64,000 nt of DNA from Magicicada septendecula (GCA_034769895.1 CM068373.1:434663080-434727079), one strand, 5' to 3'; shown: positions 47,501 to 59,068, numbered from the stretch's first letter. Notes: generated from the letters alone by a model not told the origin. Program-made: numbers and translations.

Positions 47501-47968
47501 ATGGCAGAAAGAAATAATAGTATGGAAATAAATAATACAGACACAGAATCTATTTTATTAGACAAAATAAGCGCGAATTCTACACCTAAGGCAATCGAGA
47601 ATAAAATATCGCTGGAAGATCTGTTTATACTAATTAAAAAACAAAATAGCGTATTAAAAGAAATTGACGAAAAGTTTGATAGTCTTGAGAATGAACTAAA
47701 GAAACAAAGCAACGTACAAGATGTAAAATTGAATCAATTAGATGAGAAATTAGACAAGAGAATTAATGAGATACAGTTAGAAAATAAGAGTAGAGAAATA
47801 GACAAATTAGATAGAAACAAAGACAAGGTAAGTAGTAGTGGAAAGTATGATAAAATAAATAAAAATATGGTAATAGGAGATAATAGTGTGGATGTTGGTA
47901 GTGATAGTGAGATTTTAATGAGAGTAGAGGTTAATGGTGAGGTGACAGTGGGGGTAAGGAGAGTTTAA
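47501..47968 (+). CDS. Gag-like coiled-coil protein of element a
   Basis: Intact 155-codon ORF, ATG 47501 in AAAATGGCA context, about 195 bases after the LTR. Residues 35-110 (SLEDLFILIKKQNSVLKEID, FDSLENELKKQ, LDEKLDKRINEIQLENK) are a strong coiled coil. The tail is Ser/Asp/Val-rich (VGSDSEILMRVEVNGEV). Position and coiled-coil content suggest a reduced gag, but no capsid or zinc-knuckle motif is visible. It corresponds to the broken ORF at 36906-37582, which shares the layout and the final KRV/RRV-stop. Function unknown. Confidence 0.6.
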   Translation: MAERNNSMEINNTDTESILLDKISANSTPKAIENKISLEDLFILIKKQNSVLKEIDEKFDSLENELKKQSNVQDVKLNQLDEKLDKRINEIQLENKSREIDKLDRNKDKVSSSGKYDKINKNMVIGDNSVDVGSDSEILMRVEVNGEVTVGVRRV

Positions 47969-48287
47969 GTGAGTATAGTGAGCAGAGGGCAAATTTTCCC
48001 AGTGGTATAGTTGGAGTAAAGACTCCGAAATTGTTATTTGAGGATGAAGGTTCCTCTAGAGTTTATGTGGGAGACGTGTGGTCTCCAAATGATTCCTTAG
48101 TTTTTTGTGTTAGTGTACCTGGTGAGGCCAGGAGGTGTTTTTATGAAATAGTAGTGCCCGATGCAAATATAGAGAGAGAGAGAATGTAGCTTGGTGTGAT
48201 AGAGAGAGATGTTTTAAAAGTAAGAGGTATGGTGAGAGAAAAAGAGAAGTAGAGATTTTTAAGATATGTAGAGATTATGAAGAGTTT

Positions 48288-48614
48288 ATGGAAAGGTTAG
48301 GTGGAGAGAGAAGTGATAAATGTAATAAAAACTTACCTTGTATTGAAACTGAGGTAGTAGGAGGTGATGTTGATAACAATGATAATATAACTTACCTGAT
48401 TATGACTAATTACACTAAGGGTGACTGGACCATACCGAATGTTGACAAGTTTTATGATATAGTAAGGTGGAGTAATCCTGCAGAGTATTACTATGGTATA
48501 ATGGACAAAATAAATTTAAATAGTTATTATATTAAAAAAGATGATATAATGTACTTAATTAAAAATGAGTTATGTATATGTAAGATAAGACTATTATTTG
48601 ACGATGGAGGGTAA
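48288..48614 (+). CDS. Conserved unknown ORF ending FDDGG, element a
   Basis: 108 codons from ATG 48288 to TAA 48612. It may continue an upstream frame that contains EDEGSSRVYVGDVWSPNDSL (48030-48095), broken by an ATG/TAG-rich gap. Core motifs: NITYLIMTNYTKGDWTIPNV, DKFYDIVRW, PAEYYYGIMDKIN, and the end CKIRLLFDDGG. A homologous frame is at 52990-53324 in element c with the same order and ending, so it has been conserved as protein between two diverged elements. No family recognised; a structural or nucleic-acid-binding role is only speculation. Confidence 0.5.
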   Translation: MERLGGERSDKCNKNLPCIETEVVGGDVDNNDNITYLIMTNYTKGDWTIPNVDKFYDIVRWSNPAEYYYGIMDKINLNSYYIKKDDIMYLIKNELCICKIRLLFDDGG

Positions 48615-50457
48615 ACATTTTATTGTGTTTATAAACATTTAATTATGTGGACAGTGTTTTAAAATGGACTGTTTATGACTGATTATGGTAAACGATATAA
48701 TGATAATGTGGATTGTATATTTTTGTGTATATTAATGTCAATGTATTTGTGTATTTTTGCTGTTGTGTATTTTTTATGTAAACCAGGTACGGTAGAATTT
48801 TAAATAATTCAAGGAAGTTTGATGATTTTAAATGATATTATGAGATTTAGATTCTAATGGTTAGTAAATGATTACGCATATGATATATTTGGATATTGAG
48901 AGGTTAGTAGATAAAGGATGAATTTTCTAGTGGTATATTAAGGTGAAATGTTGTAAAAGAATTGGGGTGATAATTATTAAAATAGAGGCATTGGAGTTAG
49001 TTAAATAGAGTTAATGGGAGTTAGTGAAAATAAAGTGTTGAGATACAGATAATATATAAAGAGGTGTTAGATATTTTAGGGACACAGTGGTTAGTGATTA
49101 TATGTAGAGTTGAGTAATGTGAATGGTATTTGTTGATGGTGATATTTTGTAATAAGGGTATTGGTGTAGGGAGTCTGCAACGAAAGGTGTTGGGACAGGA
49201 AGGGACCATTGTGTGCCGGAAAGGGTTATCTGAAAGGGTCAGGAACCAATGATGGAATGAGCATAGATAGGGAACACACATACTAGTACAAAAAATGAGC
49301 GGTGCCAGAGGTTTTAAATGGGATTAGTGAAGGGGGTTATTATAGAGATATTGGTGTCATAATATGTTTGGTTAGAAGCGGTTAGTAGTAAAAAAGGGGT
49401 AGTAAGGTTAGATTGACAATGCCAAAATAAGATAGAGAAAATAGTGAATAATAGAGAGTCACCCAAACTAGTAAGAATAAAAGGGTTAGAAAAGGAAAAT
49501 TCATGGTAGGAAGGTAATTGTAACAGAAAGGTAAGGATAAATTGGAAATTGTTTTATAGAATCTCATATGATGAATGTTAAATAATAAAAGTTGATAGAG
49601 AATTGTTGATAGTAATGATGTGATAAAGTTTTGGTACAAGTCATGTAAATGTAAATTGTTTAGTGTAAATGTAACAACGTTAATGTGTAATGTCTAATGT
49701 TCTATGATGTTTTATTGTTATTGGTAACGACAGTAACAAATGTTAAAGAATAGTAGCTTTTAAAGGTTGAAAGTCTAAAGGTACAAATGGAGTTGAGCAA
49801 AATATAGTATGATACCAGTTGCAAAAGAGATAAATGATTATAAGTTGAGTAATAAAATTTGAATAATAAACTTGTCTGCCATAGTAGTTGTAGGTTGAGT
49901 TTGATAGTAATAGATAGGTGAAGGTGTTTTGGGAATATTAAAGAATTGTTTATGTATTGTGTTATTGGTAGGAATATATATATATATATTTATTTTTTTC
50001 TCCTGCAAGGAAGAGATTGAGTGTGGTGGTAGTAAAAATCAGTATATGTTGAAGTCTTGTTGTTATGTTGAAACTTTTAAATTAGAACAAACCAATGCAT
50101 CTAAAGGGAAACATATCAGTTGTAGATATGGAGGTATATTAGACCACTATTTTAAATTTTTGTATTCAATGTTTCAGAGTTTTGTGGTGTTGTGACCGCA
50201 GTCCTGGGCTGGCTGGAGTGTCAGAACAGGAGCGTAGAGTGCCTCATGGCCTTATGGTGTAGGGATCTCTACGGAGAAGTCCAGTAAGGTCAGAGGGTGC
50301 GATCAGCATCATTGGACCAAGGGTAAGTGATGATAAATTTTATATAGTGACATTACAGGGGGTTGTGGTGACATATCTAGACTGATCCTTTTGGAAAGTG
50401 TGAATGAGTCAATGAAAGTTTTTGTGTCTCGACACAAAATCTTTCATTGAGGGGGTT
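48615..50457 (+). other. 3' internal region of element a
   Basis: T/G-rich non-coding-looking sequence. The last 270 bases (50190-50457, GCTGGCTGGAGTGTCAGAAC, GGTCCAGTAAGGTCAG-like, and CTTTCATTGAGGGGG before the LTR) are conserved at 57130-57406 of element c. The purine-rich TTGAGGGGGTT just before 50458 is the likely polypurine tract. Confidence 0.5.
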
Positions 50458-52908
50458 TGTAACAGTACATAAAGGCCCCATGCTTTAATTATGGGATCTG
50501 AGGTTATTTTTCCATGTTTTATTGTATAATTGTCAAATACAGAATGGTTAGGTCCATTGTCCCTATATACGAAGGAACAGTGCAGATTCGGTGAGATGAG
50601 TACCATGCCAAGGTCACCATTGGTCGCGCGAGAGCCGGTCGAGGAAATGGCGGTGTTTATGACGACTGACTATAAATATTCATTGTGATTGGTTCATAAC
50701 GCTGTTTTGTCATAACAAAAGACAATGATGCATAAAACACAACGCATGTAACTAGGCGTTGTCCCATCTAACAAAGCCTGATGACGTCAAACGCACTAAC
50801 ACAAGCATAAATTTGCATATTCATCTGTCTCAGTTCAGCACAGCACACCAAAGAGGCCACAGCGATGTATCGCTGTCGACCCAGTTTTCATACAAAAGTT
50901 GTAAAAAGTATTATTCAAAATTAAAGAAATGTGAGAATAAAGTCAGAAAACAATTAAGTAACAATACACAGTAAATACATTAAATGTAGAGTCAGTGCAA
51001 GATGATTTAAGAACAATAATGATGAGGCGAACACCGGCCATACTCCTGGGGAACATCTGATACCAGCGAGGGAGCGACGCTACACAGTTTTCAGAGAAGT
51101 CAACCATATCACTTTTATTTTCGTATTAATGAGCTCATTAAGTAAACCCATAAATTGTATAAAATGTAATTGTAACAGTGAGTGTGCGATCGAACGAACG
51201 CATGGCCATGCTTCCATACATAGAGGGCATTGGTTTGTAAAATATATGATCCTATAACTAATTACATGATAAGCGCTGCAGCTAGAAAACAAAAGAAAAC
51301 ATATATACCAAGAGATAGAAACAAGATTCACAGTTACTATCATAATGACCCAATACCAGAATTATGGGTTTTAAGGGTAATTTTTCAATGTTTTATATTG
51401 TTTAATCATTAAAATACAGAATGGTTAGGTCCATTGTCCCAATATACGGAGGAACAAAGCAAATTCAGCAAGAGTACCATACCAAGGTCACCATTGGACG
51501 TGCGGGAGTCGGTAAAAGCCATGGCGGTGTTTGTGACGAATGACTTTAAATATACATTGTGATTGGACAATAACGCTGTTCCGTCATAACCAAAAACAAT
51601 GACGCACTGAATACAATGCACACGACTAGGCGTTGTCCTGCATGACAAAGCTTAATGACGTCAAACCCACTCACACAAGCATAAATTTGCATATTCAGCG
51701 GTCTCAGTTCAGCACCGTACACCAGAGAGGCCACAGCGATGTATCGCTGTTGGCATTAGTATTCATCCAAAAGTTGTAAAAAGCCTAGTCAAAATTCATA
51801 AAATGTGATTAAAAAGTCAGAGAACACTTAAACAACAGTATATAGTAAAAACATTAAATGTAGAGTCACCGCAGACGATTTAAAAAAGCCAGAATGATGA
51901 GGCGAACACCGACCATACTCCTGGGGAACATCTGATACCAGCGAGGGAGCGACGCTACACCGTTCTCAGAGAAGTCACAATATCTTTCCTTTATTATCAT
52001 ATTAATGAGCTCATTAAATAAATCACAAAATTGTATGAAATGTAATTGTAACAGAGAGTGTGAATGAGTGTGCGATTGAACTAAGGCGTGGCCATGCTTC
52101 TATACACAGAGGGCATTGGTTTGTGTTTTATATAATACGATGACTGCAGTTAGAAAACAAAAGAATATATATCTAAAACTGATGATGAGATTTACAATTC
52201 ATATACTTAGTCTAAATAATGGAATAAGTTTGGAAGAAATATAGCCACCATTTTGTTTTTAGTAATAACACTTGATGCCATTTTGAGGCACCTTTTGATG
52301 TATGTTATGTTGTTCATGCAATTAAAACTAGTAATCATATTCTATCAAGAAACAGTGTTATCATTGTGTCGCCTTTTCTGTATATTCAAATCTCGCTGTA
52401 ACGAAACCCTGGATCCCTTAGGTAAAAAGTGTTGCAAAAGGAAAAGCACGTGCTCTCAAATAACAAAAAACGGTAAGTACACATGTGTACCATACTTTGA
52501 TAGTGATTATACATATATAATTACTGATAAATTATGTATAAATGTGAGTAAATTGACAATATACAGTCACAATGATTGAATAAGTTTGGAGAAATATAGC
52601 CACCATTTTGTTTTAGTAATAACACGTGACGCCATTTTGGGCACCATTTAATGTATGTTTATTTTGTTCCTGAAATTAAAACTAATAATTATATTCAATC
52701 AAGAAGCAGTGTTATCATTTATGTCACCTTTTTTGAATCTAAATCTCGCTGAGAATGAACCCTGGCCCCTTAGGAAGAAAGTATCATAAAAAGAAAAGCA
52801 CGTGCTCTCACGTAATTAAAATCGGTAACTACACGTGTTTACAATATTATGGTAATATTTACATTTACATAAATATAAATGTTTGTGTGTAAAAGAGTGT
52901 AAATAACA
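50458..52908 (+). repeat. 3' LTR of element a, interrupted
   Basis: Two parts, 50458-51340 and 52563-52908, together match the 5' LTR closely. The interruption is solo LTR b. It keeps the 22-base segment (about 51028-51049) that the 5' LTR has lost. Confidence 0.8.
51341..52558 (+). mobile_element. Solo LTR 'b', diverged relative inside the 3' LTR
   Basis: 1218 bases that align end to end with LTR a but with many differences. The start is degenerate (CATAATGAC where TGTAACAG is expected) and it ends AATTGACA. Flanks are CTAT (51337-51340) and ATAT (52559-52562), where LTR a reads AATAT. The simplest reading is insertion of a related-subfamily LTR in the same orientation, followed by recombination to a solo LTR. 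Conversion between related LTRs is the alternative. Confidence 0.65.
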
Positions 52909-52989
52909 AATAGGAGTACACAAAATCTCAGTTCTCAACTAGATAGTGGGTGTCATGGCCTGGATGACTTGACATGGAATGACCCCTTA

Positions 52990-53324
52990 TGGAGTAATTA
53001 GTACAGCAGTGGTAGATGAAAATAAAATTGATGATAACAAGCACTTACCTTGCGATATAATTGGTGTAGTAGTAGATGACTATGATGATGAGATCATAAC
53101 TTACCTGGTGATGACAAAAAATACTAAGGGTGAATTGACCATACCTAATGTTGACAGATTTTATGATGAAATAATATGGTGTAATCCTGTAGATTATTGT
53201 TATGGTATAATGGATTTAAACAAGTTTAAATGGGTATTATATTAAAAAGGGCAATATAATGAGTTTAATGAAAAATGAATTGTGTAGGAGTAATATCAGA
53301 CTAATTTTTGATGATGGAGGTTAG
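52990..53324 (+). pseudogene. Conserved unknown ORF ending FDDGG, element c
   Basis: Homologue of 48288-48614: DDEIITYLVMTKNTKGELTI, PNVDRFYDEIIWCNP, DYCYGIMD, then a TAA at 53243, and after it IMSLMKNELCRSNIRLIFDD ending GG-stop at 53322. The stop makes it a broken copy. Its 5' half lies on the other side of the DNA transposon (37583-37911): joining at CTTA recreates the ACTTACCT context seen at 48332 in element a. Confidence 0.6.
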
Positions 53325-53801
53325 GTATATGGTGTTAATGAACATTTGATTATGTGAATGTAATGGTTTTTGAAAATTAGCTGAATAATGAAATGATTTT
53401 GGTAAACAATGGCCTTTAATATGATGTAGATTGTATATAAATTTGTATTGGTGTTAAATGTACTTATGTGTTAGGTTATGTTGTTATCATGTACATTGTA
53501 TTTTGTGTAATTAATATTTTTATAATGGAATTAAACTAATTTGAGATGGTTTAATTAATTTACAAGATAGAAATCTTGGTAGTAAATTTGAGAAATTTGT
53601 GTAGATTTGAATTTCTATAATAAATGGTAAATAATTAAAATGTGATGATTAAAGTGTTGAATAGAAATTCAGAGTTGAAGTTACCATTGAAAGAGTGAAT
53701 GAATATTGAAGTTGTAATGTTTGTAATTTTTATTCAAATTCAGAGGTGAAATGTTTCATGTTAACATGATGATGGTAATGTTTATTTTGTGAGGTAGATA
53801 T

Positions 53802-56606
53802 TGTAACGATGTTATTTTTGTCGTTAACTTACTTACGAATGTTGAGTGTCTACTCACCCGTTCTGCCGTTCAAATTCGTATTTTCTGCCTTAATTAGGGT
53901 TGGCCAACTCTTCTTAGTAAACCAAAATTGTAACGTTTAATTTTTTACAGGTGAGTACTCAAATTTTAAAGATTAGTTAAATAAAATCAAACATTCAGTT
54001 TAATGCTTCTATTATGTATCAATTGGTTTTTCTTTTTACAATTTCTTCTAAATTATAAATCTTATTTTTTGCGCCGGCATGTTTAATTATTAGGGTTGGC
54101 TATTCTGTCCAGCCGTTGCTATCGAGACTCACGTTATGGAGTTGATTTTTTCGTTTATTTATAATCTCAGGTCGAAGTTCTTGTGACTACAGAACATGTT
54201 AAATGGACTAATAAAAGTACAAAATTTTTCAAATACCATATAAATAACATAGAACAGGCGATTTACTTATAATTAGAGTGGTAAACTAGAGTGGATTTAG
54301 CGTTTGGAGGTTATTTGAGTTTAGTAAATTTTACGTTTTAAAATATATTCACTAAAGGAATCATTGTTAGATTGAGATAGTTCTTCAATTTGATGTGTTC
54401 ATTAAATAAAAGAAAGTTCAAGTGTTTGTTAAAAAGTGATAAATGATGTGGAAAGTGTAGTTTCACTTATTGTTTGGTTTTCTTGTGTTTTTACTGTTAA
54501 GTCGTATTTTAAAATATACTTAACAATCCTCTGTCTCTGCTATCCGGGTAATATTTCTCACGAACACTGTTGATTGTCCTTTCTGGGGTGTTCCTGTTAA
54601 TTCAATTCTTCGATTTTCTTAGTTATTTGGTTAAGGTGTTTATTTTTCATCAGTCATCCTGGTTATTGAAGGTTCCGTCATTCATTTATGGGTTTGAGAT
54701 ATTTTCTTCCTTCCAACGGTTCGTATTCCGTCACTTGGGATTCCTCAGCAATTCCTCATGGATAATTTAATTTCTTCTGGTAATTTTTTAATTCATTTTA
54801 GTGTTAGGGTTACTTCTGTAATTTAGTTTACTATTTTGATCATTAATTTTGATAAATTTTTGCTTAATTAATTCTTTATTTATTCCTTGTGGTTTAATAC
54901 ATCTGCCCTCATCAAGATCTAATAATGGAATGGTACAAGTTATGTACCTGTTACTATGGTTTCTCTCTTCCAAAGACTAACTCCCATTGGTTGATAATTT
55001 ACAACATTGTTATATAAAACTAACGTTTTTCTATACAAAATTAGTAAAAATCCTTAAACTATTATAACTCCCTTATATTACCTATAATCTTAAATATAAT
55101 AACACCATTAGTTTGCTTTTTGTTTACAGATTATTTTGATATGTCACAAGGTTTCAAATTATAACAGATTCCTACATTTTCATTTGGTTTTTCTTTTGTT
55201 AATTACCTTTAAACGAATTATTTTCTATCCAGTTTTGTGTCCTACACTATTATTATGAAACCTAAACAGATTATATACTTTACTTTATCAATGGTTATTG
55301 TTGTGTCTTAAATTTCACAAATTTCTGGTTACCAGTTATAGGCCTAATGCCTAGAGTCCTAATTCACCTACATTATACTCATTACAACTGTTCATGTAAT
55401 TTTTTGTTAATTTTAAATGCTTCTAAACATAATTAATGTAATAACCTAAACTAAATCATAACATTTGATTATTTTTAATCATCATATAACATAACATATT
55501 ACTTAATAAATCTTTTAGGCCCATGCCTATATCTAAAGTTTTACATGTTTTTAAACGGTTTTGTTAAACATAATATTCAACATAATAACATTTGGGTTAA
55601 TTACAACCAAAGAAAAATATAATAAAAATGAAAAGATGTGCACTAGTATTCCCTTATAATCTCACTTATTGAATATAGTGTCTAACTCCCTTTACTGTAT
55701 TTAGCATAACATATTAGTCTTTTATCCTTATTTTAACAGTGGTTAATATAAATTTATAAACTTTATTCATTAAAACAATGTATCCCTTATCATCCTTTAT
55801 TCTAAACTAACAAACTTCTTTAACATAATGGAAAACAATTATTAGTGGTTTGCTTCCAACAAACATTGCATTAATACAAACATTTTCTTTTTTCATTAAA
55901 CTAGGCCCATGACTACCTATAACTGTCCCTTATAATTTATACTGTTTATTTATTATATTTGGGTCCAGTTATTACTTATAATCTATTATTATAAGTTATT
56001 TCTTTATTTCTGACTACACTTCACTTTATTAACTAGTGTTTTTATGTAGTTCATTTATTAACACTGGGTCGTATCATGGTTCATTATTGATTATTATCTT
56101 TCTTATTTATTTATCACTTTTGTGTTCACTTCCTAACATTGTATTCTAGATTTCATGTATTTATTATCACTGGGTCCTATCAAGGTTTATTAATTATCAC
56201 CACTTTCCTACTGAATTATTGTTATTCAAGTTTATTTTATATTAATGTCTTTTGATAGTTTACTTATTACCACTCTTTCTATATTTTATCAGTATATTTG
56301 TTCTTATATTTCATTTTGTTTTTACATTTCCTACAGTTTACATGCTATTTATTTTCCTACTTAATTTTGTACTTTTATATCTATGATTCTTATTTTCACT
56401 TGGCTATTGTTATTACGTGACCTTAACTATTTTCTCTGGCTCACATTTTCCAATCTATTGGGTCTCGTCATCGTCATTGTCCTTGTCTATGTCAAATTCA
56501 GTTAGTGGTGTTGTTCTATCATTTCCTATTTAATAATTTTTTATTATACAGCTTTTCTTCAATTATTTATACTTGTAAACCTTGTGCTACCGTAGGTCAC
56601 GTTACA
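53802..56606. mobile_element. 2.8-kb TG...CA element, TSD ATAT
   Basis: Begins TGTAACGATG and ends GGTCACGTTACA, flanked by ATAT at 53798-53801 and 56607-56610. The interior is T-rich, with repeated short boxes such as GGGTCCTATCAAGGTTTATT near 56170 and related ones near 56070. No coding frame, primer-binding site or internal LTR pair was found, so it may be an unusually long solo LTR. It interrupts element c between 53801 and 56607. Confidence 0.65.
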
Positions 56607-57406
56607 ATATTGAAAAATTATGTGGAGGGAGCATGTTTTAAGATGAATAAGACAAAAGATAAAATTGATGATTATTGCTATGATACTGATAGTGATGAAG
56701 TATTGGAGTAGAATTTTCTGATTATCTATGTATTTGTAGTAGTGAATCATTTTCTATAGTATCTTAATCATGTTTTGTATTGTATAAAGATAGCAGTAGT
56801 AATCTGCATTAATGATGAGGAAATTGAGATATAAAATGAGATGTTTAAATGAAAAGAATAAGAGGAAATTGTTGTTTACTTGAATTAGTAAATCATTTTG
56901 AAGTTGGGATTATAACTTTCAAGAGTATGTCGATGTTAAGAGTTTACATAAAATGTATTAGTTTGTGTTAAGAATGTACCTCGGAATAAGGATATTTGTC
57001 TATTAGAAATTAAGAAAAAGCCAGTACTTTGAAAAAGGCAAACCAGTATGGCTAAGAGGAAACCAAATCAGTTCAGGATATGGAATAGTGAAAGGCCATC
57101 TAGTAATGTTTTATTGATTGTTTCAAAAGTCTGGTGGTACTGTGGTGGCGACACTGTGCTGGCCAGCACGTCAGGGCAGGGGTGTCTAGTGCCTGTCTGG
57201 CTTTATGGTGTTGGGATCCTAAGGCAGGAAGTCCAGTAAAGTCATGCAGGTGCAGCCGCAGTCACTGGATCAGGGGGGGTGAATAACCCATGATTTTAAT
57301 AAGAAAATAAGGGGGGGGTCATGGCGCCATATCCGAGCTGATCCTTTTAGGTTTTGTCAATGAGAGTTTTTGTGCTTTGGCATAAAACCTCTCATTGAGG
57401 GAGTAT
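56607..57406 (+). other. 3' internal region of element c
   Basis: Resumes element c after the 2.8-kb insertion. A short open frame (to 56711) has a MNKTKDKIDDYCYDTDSDEV motif. 57130-57406 matches 50190-50457 of element a and ends in TCATTGAGGGAGTAT, the likely polypurine tract before the 3' LTR. Confidence 0.5.
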
Positions 57407-58559
57407 TGTGACGGTACAAAAGGGGTAGAATCATTTTAATATTATGCAATAATACGATCTATGTAACCCATAGTAAAATACGACTTTAGAGATCTGAATG
57501 TTATGATTCAGCCAGTGTGATGTAGGGATTGCCGTCTCAAAACTCAATAACCGAACCTTATAAGGGAAGGGATTTTGTGACCCGTCTGACGTCACGATAA
57601 TATCACGAAGGGAAAACACGTGTTTTTCGATAACGAAACGCAGTTCTCACTTTTGAAAACGTCTAGATTCTTCGATGGACCCAAATGAGAAGGGTAGTGG
57701 GGAGCGAAGAGAACCACGTGACCAGTCAGTATAGTATACAATCACCGATCGCCATTTGCCCAGTCCACAAACAACTCAACACCGTGTAATAGTGTCAGGA
57801 GGCCTACGCGGACAAAATTCAGTGTAGGCCTACAAAAAAGTGTGAAAATGAAAACCGTGGTAAATAAATCTCTTCAAGTGTAAAAGCAATTGGCAAAATT
57901 AATTAACAGTTTTGGTGAGTGTTGGAACAAAAGTGAACTGAACAAGTAATGACGCAACAATGGAATAACTTCTACAGATAAGTACAATCAAACCTAGATC
58001 GACCAAACAACAATTAATAACTATTTACCCAGTTCTAAAATACTCCATTCAGATAATAATGAGATCTCAAATTTAGTGGGGTTTTAAAGAGAGTGAGAGA
58101 GAGAGAGAGTGAAAGCGAGGTACTGGTTCGCCTTAATAAAATTAAGTAAGCTTAGTTGGTTCAAATGATAATTATATGTGTTCACTGTTGGGGGATATGT
58201 TAATCACAAGCTGAATAGGGTTAACACCCTTTGAATTTCTAAATGAAAATAAATACAAATTTCAATGTCACAATGACCACGTGTCCAGTATAAATTATTG
58301 CGCCGAAACCTAACCTGTTTCCAGCATCAAAATCTCCCCTAAACGAGCCTGTAGAATCTTCTGAGTCCAGGGAACTAAAGTATTTAAATTATGCAAGTGT
58401 TATTTAATGCAAAGAGTGAAATGGTTTACATACGTTAACCTAAAATATGTTGGCGACCCTGTAATATGCTGATGAAGTGAAAGATAAGTGCGAAGAATAG
58501 ATCGCGGAGTAAGTATTATAAAGGTGGGTATGGTTGGGAAAAGCGTGAATTACGTTACA
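57407..58559 (+). repeat. 3' LTR of element c, uninterrupted
   Basis: 1153 bases, TGTGACGGTAC ... GAATTACGTTACA. Serves as the empty-site control for the solo LTR inside the 5' LTR (CTACAGATAAGTAC uninterrupted). It differs from the 5' LTR at more sites than the two LTRs of element a differ from each other, consistent with greater age. Confidence 0.85.
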
Positions 58560-59068
58560 AAGGGGTAGTTTACCTGCAGCGTTTTACATTTTAACAAGAG
58601 TAATGTACTTAATTTTAATAAATAAAGTATCCTGAAAAGAAGGTCAAAATAATTCACTGTAAAAAGGTAGATGAAATAGCTATAATTAAAAATGGTAGTT
58701 GAAGGGGGAGGGGGTAATTTTTTGAAAATTACCTTTCTGATATCAAGCGAAGTACGCATATTTAATTTTGGAGGATAAGCTACCTTAGCAATTACATATG
58801 ATAAAACTATTACTCTGTGATACTAAATATCATTAATAGCGGGGATCGTTTGAGGAGGATGCATGATTATTTGCGTAGTTCAGTTTTTTATAAGCATACA
58901 GTACCTAATTTTTATAGATAAAGTGACTCGAAAATAACATTATATTAAATGACTACCCCATAGTAACAAAAATATATATAAATAGTGACAATAGTTTGAG
59001 GGTGGAGGATAGTTTTTTAGAAATTATCGAACCGAATTCAAGTATGTATGGTTCTCAATACTGATATT
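58560..59068 (-). mobile_element. Family R copy, 5' half (right part of split copy)
   Basis: Minus-strand continuation of 34070-34326: array unit start (GTAGTTTACCTGCAGCG), central pyrimidine-rich module (TTGAAGGGGGAGGGGG), and a diverged 5' end with ATGGTTCTCAATACTGATAT at about 59047. The hammerhead module is missing or unrecognisable in this copy. Confidence 0.7.

Larger units (their letters stand above)
46100..52908 (+). mobile_element. LTR retrotransposon 'a', pol-less, TSD AATA
   Basis: 5' LTR 46100-47306 and 3' LTR 50458-52908 (the latter containing a solo LTR), both TGTAACAGTAC ... AATAACA, flanked by AATA at 46096-46099 and 52909-52912. The LTRs differ at only a few scattered sites plus a 22-base deletion in the 5' LTR near 46669, so the insertion is recent. 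A possible primer-binding site, TGGCCCCCGAACTTGG, lies 2 bases inside the 5' LTR (47309). The internal 3.15 kb has small ORFs but no protease, RT, RNase H or integrase motifs, so mobilisation would need a helper. It lies 73 bases from the right end of the DNA transposon. Confidence 0.85.
37916..52985 (+). mobile_element. DNA transposon with cc8K15.2-like gene, nested
   Basis: The left end GGGTCATTCCATATCAAATC (37916 onward) is inverted at the right end (GACTTGACATGGAATGACCC, ending 52985), and the match continues to a GACACCCAC box on both sides. The 4-bp CTTA flanks both ends (37912-37915 and 52986-52989). Removing it joins the internal coding sequence of LTR element c in the same order as in element a. 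Without later insertions (40687-41487, 42129-45052, 46100-52908) it is about 4.5 kb. The single gene it carries is degenerate. Superfamily unresolved. Confidence 0.75.
34327..58559 (+). mobile_element. LTR retrotransposon 'c', pol-less, heavily nested
   Basis: 5' LTR 34327-36683 (1154 bp after removing a solo LTR) and 3' LTR 57407-58559 (1153 bp) both start TGTGAC and end GTTACA. Flanks AAGA (34323-34326) and AAGG (58560-58563) are an imperfect 4-bp duplication. The internal region is 36684-37915 plus 52990-53801 plus 56611-57406, about 2.8 kb once the inserted transposons are removed. A TTGGCAAATCCCTGCC motif at the start may be the primer-binding site. Only gag-like and unknown small ORFs are seen; no protease, RT or integrase motif. 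It is a related but older element than 46100-52908. Confidence 0.75.

Noticed and set aside
49021-49639. Minus-strand ORFs inside element a
   Set aside because: They run antisense in skewed T/G-rich retroelement DNA, with no motifs and no counterpart in element c.
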